From Haoranjiania flava (GTDB lineage: Bacteria > Bacteroidota > Bacteroidia > Chitinophagales > Chitinophagaceae), in NCBI RefSeq assembly GCF_025631005.1, contig NZ_JAOTPL010000002.1, forward strand, positions 186,001 through 250,000: a stretch of 64,000 nucleotides of DNA, in the 5' to 3' direction. Shown here in pieces: positions 58,543 through 64,000 of this stretch. The position numbers were made by a program, and so were the translations under genes. The notes below the pieces were generated by a model. It worked only from the letters and a program-made list of their open reading frames with translations, was not told where the DNA came from and searched no databases. How positions within the stretch are numbered: position 1 is the stretch's first letter; every line of letters begins with the position of its first letter.

Positions 58543-59357
58543 TCCAGCAGCAGCTCGCTGAACAGCAGGCTGTCGCCGTAAAAAACATTCATGTCTACCG
58601 GCACATTGATGCCGCTCACACGTGCTGTTTCACTGTGTTGCCAAAACTGCCAGTCGCGGTTCAGAGCAGGGCGTTTGTTTTGCAGTTTATAATGTGCTAT
58701 CCACAAAGGATTGTCGGGAAACACATCCTGCAGGTAGTCCTTGTAGAAGCTTGAAAACGTATAGATGATGGGCTTTACGCCGTAGTGCGCTTTGGTAAGT
58801 GTGATAAACTCCAGCAGCTCCTTACGCATAATTGCGGGAAGAGTGCCATTCAGTTTTTCAATGTCTACTACCGGCGGCAAATCTCCGGGGAGGAGCTCCG
58901 GCACCTGGCTGATAAAGTTTTTTGCCTGCAAAGTGCCGTCGCGGTCCGGCAGGAAAAAATGATAAGCCCCGCGTGGTATGCCCACACGTCTGGCTTCTCT
59001 CCAGTTTTCAGCAAATTGAGGATCTTTGCTTTCCAGCCCTTCGGTAGCTTTTATAAATGCAAAGCCTATTTGAATGCTGTCTATATTCATCTCCTTTACC
59101 ATTTCCCAGTTTATAAGCCCCTGGTAACGGCTCACGTCAATGCCGTGGATGATAAAATCAGCAGGTATGGGAATGCCGAATCCGGTATAGGTTTTAAAAA
59201 CGTGATGAGGTTTTTTAGACCTTACCAGCAGGAATATCAGCAGGGCGGCTACCACGCAAACAGTAATAATCCAGGCCCATTTCCGGGCAATAGGCGGTGA
59301 TTGCTTTTTCTTGTTCCTGCGCAGTTTTTTCCTGTGATTTGTTTTTGCCATTGCCAC
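58539..59357 (-). CDS. GH25-type lysozyme, membrane anchored
   Basis: A 272-residue protein: basic N-terminus (HRKKLRRNKKK), one membrane anchor (WAWIITVCVVAALLIFLLV), then a GH25 domain. HGIDVSRYQGLINWEMVK is the first strand with the conserved Asp, FAFIKATEG the second, and PPVVDIEKLNG carries the catalytic Asp-Glu. QFWQHSETARVSGINVPVDMNVFYG closes the domain. It cleaves the peptidoglycan glycan chain from the periplasmic side. An ATG two codons on (59351) is possible. Confidence 0.92.
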   Translation of the reverse strand: MAMAKTNHRKKLRRNKKKQSPPIARKWAWIITVCVVAALLIFLLVRSKKPHHVFKTYTGFGIPIPADFIIHGIDVSRYQGLINWEMVKEMNIDSIQIGFAFIKATEGLESKDPQFAENWREARRVGIPRGAYHFFLPDRDGTLQAKNFISQVPELLPGDLPPVVDIEKLNGTLPAIMRKELLEFITLTKAHYGVKPIIYTFSSFYKDYLQDVFPDNPLWIAHYKLQNKRPALNRDWQFWQHSETARVSGINVPVDMNVFYGDSLLFSELLLD

Positions 59358-59395
59358 ACAAAAATAGCGTAAAATTTAAGTTGCCTTGGTTTCTT

Positions 59396-60982
59396 TCAAA
59401 GCTGCACGACCCGCTCAATATGTGCCTGCTCTAAAAACCAGGCATCGTGAGAAACGATAATCAACGCGCCTTGATATTCGTTAATAGCCAAAGTCAGCAT
59501 TTCAATATTCTGTATATCCAGGTTGTTAGTAGGTTCATCTAAAATAATGATGTCCGGGGAGTCCCTGCTGATAGTGAGGCAGCACAAGGTCAGGCGCATC
59601 CTTTCACCTCCGCTCAAAACACTACAACGCTTGTCCCAGTCCTGCTTGGTAAACAAAAACCTGTTGAGCCTTGTTTTTATCTCATGTTCCGGCAAGCCGG
59701 CATTGTTAAATTCTTGTGCTTGTTCATACACGCTCAGCTGCTCCTTCAGCAGCGAATAATCCTGGTCTATGTAAATGCTCTTATTGCTGGCTCTGTAAAC
59801 TTGCCCCGTTTGGGGTTGTAAATCACCTAAAATCAATTTTATGAGGGTAGTTTTTCCGGAACCGTTCGCACCTTGCAGCGCAATTCTTTCTCCACTGAAT
59901 ATTTGAAAATGTACGTTTTCTTTCCACACCGGGAGAATGTTAAAGCTGATATTGATGCCCGTGGCCCTGAACAATATTTTACCTTTGTGTAATGATGAGT
60001 TGTTAAAACCGAATTTCATTTTATCAGCCTGCGGTAAAGCAGCGCGCAACTCCTGCAGCTCCTGGGCTATCCCGCCTATCTTTTCAGCATGCATGCCTTT
60101 TATTTTCGAAGTACTGTTTTCGGCTTTGTTGCGCATAGTATTCATCATTATGCGTGCAACACCGGATTTTTCCTGCTTGTTTTTTCCACGCGCATCCAGC
60201 TTTTGCTTTCGTTCCATGATTTCGCGCTCCTTTTCTTTAGCTTTCCGCAATGCTTTTTCTTTAGTTTGAATATCCTGATTTAAAGCATTGTACTCTGTCA
60301 GTTTTTGTTGCATATAAAAATCATAGTTACCCCCGCAAATGGAAATACTACCATTGCTCAGTTCATACACCATATCCAAAAGCCTCAGTAATTCCCTGTC
60401 GTGGCTCACAATGATCATGGTGTTTTTTGCTGAGCGGATAAAGTTGTACAAAAGCGTTCTGCCGGAAAAATCTAAATGATTGCTCGGCTCATCCAGAAGA
60501 ATTAATTCAGGTTGATGGATGCTGATGCCTGCAAGGAAAACTTTTGTTTTTTGCCCGCCGCTCAACGTTTCCATTTTTTGAGACATATCAAGTTCTGTCA
60601 ACTGCCAGTATTGCAGCGCTTCATCGCATCGTTGTTCTATTGTCCAGTCGTCATTGAGCATCGCATACATTTCTTCTGTTACATTGCCATTCAATATGCT
60701 TTTAAGTGCGTGCAGTTTTTGCTCTACCTGCAAAGCTTGGGCTACCGTGAGTTGATTGTATTGCCCGAAGACCTGGGGAATATAGTAAGGGGCAGCAGTT
60801 GTAGTTATTTGCCCTTTCGCAGGCGCTGTTTTGCCTGCAATAATGTTCAGCAATGTAGATTTGCCTGTGCCATTGTTGCCAACCAGCGCTATTTTATGAT
60901 ACCGGTTTACAGTAAAATTAATATTGCTGAATAGTAAATTTTTGTTGGGATGTATATAGGAGACATTTTGTAGAATAAGCAT
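59396..60982 (-). CDS. ABC-F family ATPase
   Basis: A 528-residue soluble protein with two ABC domains and no membrane part. Walker A are VGNNGTGKSTLLN and QGANGSGKTTLIK. Signatures are LSGGQKTKVFLAG and LSGGERMRLTLC, and Walker B are LILLDEPSNHLDF and IIILDEPTNNLDI. The linker (about 240-320) is long and basic (RKAKEKEREIMERKQKLDARG), the P-site tRNA interaction region. Members either help translation (EttA, Uup, YheS) or protect the ribosome from antibiotics. The structured leader with a short upstream frame at 60983-61066 supports an inducible role. Translation factor remains the default. Confidence 0.9.
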   Translation of the reverse strand: MLILQNVSYIHPNKNLLFSNINFTVNRYHKIALVGNNGTGKSTLLNIIAGKTAPAKGQITTTAAPYYIPQVFGQYNQLTVAQALQVEQKLHALKSILNGNVTEEMYAMLNDDWTIEQRCDEALQYWQLTELDMSQKMETLSGGQKTKVFLAGISIHQPELILLDEPSNHLDFSGRTLLYNFIRSAKNTMIIVSHDRELLRLLDMVYELSNGSISICGGNYDFYMQQKLTEYNALNQDIQTKEKALRKAKEKEREIMERKQKLDARGKNKQEKSGVARIMMNTMRNKAENSTSKIKGMHAEKIGGIAQELQELRAALPQADKMKFGFNNSSLHKGKILFRATGINISFNILPVWKENVHFQIFSGERIALQGANGSGKTTLIKLILGDLQPQTGQVYRASNKSIYIDQDYSLLKEQLSVYEQAQEFNNAGLPEHEIKTRLNRFLFTKQDWDKRCSVLSGGERMRLTLCCLTISRDSPDIIILDEPTNNLDIQNIEMLTLAINEYQGALIIVSHDAWFLEQAHIERVVQL

Positions 60983-61066
60983 AATTTCTTTCTTTAAAGA
61001 TGAACAAAGAGGTGCGCCGTTTTCCGGCCTGCAACTTTAATGGTCCGAAAGAAATTATATTTTCAT
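60981..61066 (-). promoter_or_regulatory. Attenuator-like leader of the ABC-F gene
   Basis: On the minus strand: a short frame ATG AAA ATA TAA (61066-61055), then ATAATTTCTTTC (61058-61047), a small hairpin GCCG-GAAAA-CGGC near 61016-61028, and GAAAGAAATTAT (60992-60981). The two 12-base arms are exactly complementary, and the right arm includes the first two bases of the ABC-F start codon. A TATATTTG box at 61093-61100 could be the -7 element. Confidence 0.55.
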
Positions 61067-61092
61067 TTTTATCTTTATATATTTTGAGACGG

Positions 61093-61100
61093 CAAATATA
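61093..61100 (-). promoter_or_regulatory. Possible -7 box of the ABC-F gene
   Basis: TATATTTG on the minus strand, about 110 bases before the ATG. No -33 TTTG at the usual distance. Confidence 0.4.
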
Positions 61101-61204
61101 CAATTTTATGCTGTATAAGTGCTCTTTGAAACAATCTTTGCCCGGATTTGTTAAATACTTGTTGCTACATCAATAGTACTGGTTAAAATACTATTTTTGT
61201 TGTT

Positions 61205-62233
61205 ATGTACTTTAATTGGAATGACAGTATAAATCTTGCTGGTAAAATTACGCCGAGACGTTTTTGGAATGCTGCAAAAGTATGGCTCAGCTACCAGGTA
61301 AGCAAATGGCGCAAAAAGCCGGTGCAGTGGGGTTATCCTGTCTCCATATCGTTTGAGCCTACCACCTCGTGTAACCTGCGCTGCCCCGAATGCCCCAGCG
61401 GATTGCGCGCATTTACCAGGCCGAAAGGAATGCTTGAAAAAAATTTTTTTAAAGACACCATTGACGATATTCACCAAGAGCTTTTATACCTGATCTTTTA
61501 TTTCCAGGGAGAACCCTACCTGAACCCCAATTTCCTGGAGATGGTGAAGTACGCCGCAGACAAGGGCATTTATACGGCTACTTCTTCCAATGCGCATTAT
61601 TTAAACGATGAAAATGCACGCAAGACGGTGGAGAGCGGCTTAGACAGGCTTATCATTTCCATAGACGGCACTACCCAGGATGTATACCAGCAATACCGCG
61701 TGGGCGGCAACCTGGAAAAAGTGATAGAAGGTGCAAAGAACATTGTTAAATGGAAAAAAGCGTTAAACAGCAAAAAACCGTTTGTCTTTTTCCAGTTTTT
61801 AGTGGTAAAGCCCAATGAGCACCAGATAGAAGATGTGAAGCGGCTGGCCAAGGAAGTGGGCGTAGACCAGGTACGCTATAAAACAGCGCAGGTATATGAT
61901 TATGAGAATGATCCTAACCAGCTCATTCCCACCATCAACAAATACAGCCGCTACAGGAAAGATGCCGGCGGTGCCACACAGCCTAAGAATGGTTTGCAAA
62001 ACCATTGCTGGAAATTATGGAGCGCCAATGTGATTACCTGGGACGGCCTGGTAGTGCCCTGTTGCTTTGATAAGGATGCCATGCACCGCCTGGGCAATCT
62101 GAAAAACCAGCCGTTTAAGGAAATATGGAAAAACGATAATTACAAACAATTCAGATCTGAGCTTATGACCAGCCGCAAAAACATTGATATTTGCGCCAAT
62201 TGTAGCGAGGGATTATCTGTATGGGAAGAATAA
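61205..62233 (+). CDS. Radical SAM protein with SPASM-type C-terminal cysteines
   Basis: A 342-residue enzyme. The 4Fe-4S radical SAM motif is in FEPTTSCNLRCPECPSGLRAF (CxxxCxxC near residues 54-61). The C-terminus has the SPASM-like cysteines VVPCCFDKDAMHRLGNL and IDICANCSEGL, which bind an auxiliary cluster. FQGEPYLNP and LDRLIISIDGTTQDVYQQYR are standard for this group. These enzymes modify peptides, sugars or cofactors, and no substrate gene is beside it. The MarR regulator gene follows after 12 bases. Confidence 0.9.
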   Translation: MYFNWNDSINLAGKITPRRFWNAAKVWLSYQVSKWRKKPVQWGYPVSISFEPTTSCNLRCPECPSGLRAFTRPKGMLEKNFFKDTIDDIHQELLYLIFYFQGEPYLNPNFLEMVKYAADKGIYTATSSNAHYLNDENARKTVESGLDRLIISIDGTTQDVYQQYRVGGNLEKVIEGAKNIVKWKKALNSKKPFVFFQFLVVKPNEHQIEDVKRLAKEVGVDQVRYKTAQVYDYENDPNQLIPTINKYSRYRKDAGGATQPKNGLQNHCWKLWSANVITWDGLVVPCCFDKDAMHRLGNLKNQPFKEIWKNDNYKQFRSELMTSRKNIDICANCSEGLSVWEE

Positions 62234-62245
62234 ATTAAGAATGCT

Positions 62246-62722
62246 ATGTCACAGTTTGAAGCAAAATTTGAAAACCTGAATGCCATACCGCGAAGAAAAT
62301 GTAACAACTATGCGCAAAAAGTAATGCTGGAAGTGCTGTACACTTCTAATTGGCTTTCAGAAAGATTAAGATTTTTATTAGAGCCTGAGAACATTACCAT
62401 GCAGCAGTTTAATATACTCCGCATTCTGCGTTGCAGTAAAGAACCTCTTAGCCTGATACAGATACGCGAAAGGCTGCTGGATAAAATGAGCGATACCAGC
62501 AGGATCATCGACAGGCTTATCATCAAAGGCCTGGTGGAGAAAACGTCGAGCCGTACCGACAAGCGCCTGCTGGAAATAACCATTACAGAAGGAGGGCGCA
62601 GGGTATTGGAAAATATTGACGAGAAAGACCCCGAATTCGATGCCATCGTCAGCAACATTACAGAAGAAGAAGCAAAGGCCGTATGTACTATTTTAGATAA
62701 AATGCGCGGCGTGCTTGTGTAA
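62246..62722 (+). CDS. MarR family transcriptional regulator
   Basis: A 158-residue regulator with the MarR winged helix: ITMQQFNILRILRCSKEPLSLIQIRERL, DTSRIIDRLIIKGLVEKTSSRTDKRLLEITITEGG (the recognition helix and the wing). It lies 12 bases downstream of the radical SAM gene and 23 bases upstream of the DUF187 gene, so it may be part of their transcript. Confidence 0.93.
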   Translation: MSQFEAKFENLNAIPRRKCNNYAQKVMLEVLYTSNWLSERLRFLLEPENITMQQFNILRILRCSKEPLSLIQIRERLLDKMSDTSRIIDRLIIKGLVEKTSSRTDKRLLEITITEGGRRVLENIDEKDPEFDAIVSNITEEEAKAVCTILDKMRGVLV

Positions 62723-62745
62723 CCCCGAAAACATTATCAATCAAC

Positions 62746-64000
62746 ATGAACAAAAACTTTTCAGCCGGTTTTATTTTTATTTTTTTGAGTTTATTTACAC
62801 AGCCCGTATCTGCACAATATTACGTTGCGGATAATGGCTATTCTCCTAAGTATGAAATGCGCTCTGCATGGGTGGCTTCTGTGGGCAATATAGACTGGCC
62901 AAGCAGGAAAGGATTAAGCGCAGAACAGCAGAAGGCTGAGTACATACGCATTGTAGAGCATGCAAAGCGCACCGGGCTCAATGCATTGTTTGTGCAGGTA
63001 CGCCCGGCAACGGACGCATTCTACCCTTCTCAATACGATCCGTGGAGCGAATATATCACCGGCACGCAAGGCCAGCACCCGGGCTATGACCCTTTGTTGT
63101 TCATGATTGAAGAAACCCATAAAAGAGGACTGGAGTTCCATGCATGGCTCAATCCTTACCGTGCCGTGGTAGATATTAACCGCTCGTCTGTTTCACCCAA
63201 CCATATTACCAGGCGCCGACCGGAAATGTTTTTCACTTACGGCAAACTCAAGATATTCAATCCGGGCCTGCCGGAGACCAGGCAGTATTTTGTGGGTGTG
63301 GTAAAAGACATTATTAACCGCTATGATGTGGATGGCATACACCTCGACGATTATTTTTATCCTTATCCAGAAAAAAACGATTACCCCGACGATGCGGCTT
63401 ACAGGAAGTACGGCAACGGCATGAGTAAAGCCGACTGGCGGAGAGAAAATGTAGACCTCATTATTAAAGAAATTCATGATGCCATCACTCAGAGCAAACC
63501 GATGGTGAAATTCGGCGTGAGCCCTTTTGGTATTTATAAAAACAAATCGCAGGATCCTATAGGCAGCGATACGCGCGGCCTTACGAATTACTATACCTTG
63601 TATGCAGATATTTTAAAATGGCTGAAGAATGGCTGGGTAGATTACATTGCACCGCAATTGTACTGGCCTATTGGCAAAGACGGGCAGGACTACCGTATAC
63701 TGCTGAAATGGTGGTCTGAACACACTTACGGCAAACAGCTCTACATAGGCCAGGGACCTTTCAATGCTAACACCTCCGCACTGTGGAGAAACCGGAATGA
63801 AATACCTAACCAGATCAAACTGCTGAGAGACAATCCCAACGTGCACGGCAGCGTGTATTTCAGCTATAAAAGTTTACTCAACAACCTCAATGGATGGACA
63901 GACTCGTTGCAAAATAATTATTATAAAAAACCTGCCATTGTACCACCCATGGCGTGGATAGACCGCACACCGCCCATGGCTCCGGAAATATGGCCGCCGG
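62746..64000 (+). CDS. GHL10/DUF187 glycoside-hydrolase-like protein (3' end outside window)
   Basis: The gene starts with ATG at 62746 and stays open to the end of the window (418 codons). Signal peptide (SAGFIFIFLSLFTQPVSAQ), then EMRSAWVASVGNIDWPSRKG, a mark of the GHL10 (DUF187, YngK-like) family. Further marks are NALFVQVRPATDAFYPSQY, LEFHAWLNPYRA, DVDGIHLDDYFYPYP and VDYIAPQLYWPIG. The (beta/alpha)8 barrel is nearly complete. Family members are thought to act on cell-wall glycans. The C-terminal part is outside the window. Confidence 0.9.
   Translation, partial: MNKNFSAGFIFIFLSLFTQPVSAQYYVADNGYSPKYEMRSAWVASVGNIDWPSRKGLSAEQQKAEYIRIVEHAKRTGLNALFVQVRPATDAFYPSQYDPWSEYITGTQGQHPGYDPLLFMIEETHKRGLEFHAWLNPYRAVVDINRSSVSPNHITRRRPEMFFTYGKLKIFNPGLPETRQYFVGVVKDIINRYDVDGIHLDDYFYPYPEKNDYPDDAAYRKYGNGMSKADWRRENVDLIIKEIHDAITQSKPMVKFGVSPFGIYKNKSQDPIGSDTRGLTNYYTLYADILKWLKNGWVDYIAPQLYWPIGKDGQDYRILLKWWSEHTYGKQLYIGQGPFNANTSALWRNRNEIPNQIKLLRDNPNVHGSVYFSYKSLLNNLNGWTDSLQNNYYKKPAIVPPMAWIDRTPPMAPEIWPP

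Noticed and set aside
1..64000. tRNA, rRNA, prophage or transposase genes
   Set aside because: I looked for their typical sequences and protein motifs and found none. The only mobile-like signals are the non-coding repeats.

Overview
The window is a chromosomal segment of a Bacteroidota bacterium, most likely of the Chitinophagaceae or a near relative. The evidence is a SusC/SusD polysaccharide locus, families restricted to this phylum (DUF4290, DUF4251, DUF4153-type membrane protein), futalosine-route menaquinone genes, starts without Shine-Dalgarno sequences, and many promoters of the Bacteroidota type (TTTG, 17-22 bases, TAnnTTTG). By eye G+C is about 45%. I saw no tRNA, rRNA, CRISPR, prophage or intact insertion sequence.

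Layout. 1-2.8 kb: partial amidohydrolase, then prfA and obgE. 3.2-16.6 kb: a mostly leftward block with a DUF1080 lipoprotein, an M20 dipeptidase, a DUF4153 membrane protein, a membrane MutS-like ATPase, a chromate transporter, the HlyC/CorC-lptC-OMP-coaX cluster and an OppC-type permease. 16.7-24.1 kb: ccmE-ccmF, DUF2461 and SixA genes rightward, pfkA leftward, guaA rightward. 24.1-25.3 kb: non-coding repeat arrays. 25.3-28.9 kb: zinc-ribbon protein, Nif3-like protein, mqnD and mqnB. 29.0-30.4 kb: two 6-pyruvoyl-tetrahydropterin synthase paralogues and folE. 30.7-34.6 kb: fabD, a metallo-hydrolase and the pabA/pabB/pabC set for p-aminobenzoate. 34.8-41.9 kb: HGSNAT-like acetyltransferase, NlpC/P60, Lrp, DUF4251, half of a split transketolase, frr, a c-type cytochrome lipoprotein, TM2 protein, pyrH and rpmE. 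42.0-46.8 kb: a Gcr-type membrane protein, then a leftward group of UbiA, KdsC-like, SemiSWEET and a Nudix-type regulator. 47.0-57.0 kb: a polysaccharide utilisation locus GH3-SusC-SusD-GH30-surface lipoprotein, visibly more A+T-rich than its surroundings. Its content matches the known beta-1,6-glucan locus type. 57.1-64 kb: YajQ, DUF4290, GH25, ABC-F, radical SAM/SPASM, MarR and a partial GHL10/DUF187 glycoside-hydrolase-like gene.

The most unusual content is between genes. A family of hairpin elements occurs in five clusters (5.55-5.88, 30.53-30.74, 34.63-34.74, 39.53-39.72 and 44.16-44.23 kb). They keep a constant frame (ATGAAA on the left arm, TTCCA on the right arm, often followed by a GCCGC-AAA-GCGGC hairpin), while the inner stem sequence changes and its pairing is preserved. 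The left arm often reads as a start codon, one lysine codon and a stop. Several unrelated genes share a near-identical leader, TTAAAAA-TATAC-NN-ATG, that resembles the linkers of these repeats. A second repeat system (a 168-base tandem array, a 109-base direct repeat and a 25-base hairpin shared between 2.8 and 25.1 kb) lies beside guaA and obgE. The ABC-F gene has a leader that looks like a translation attenuator.
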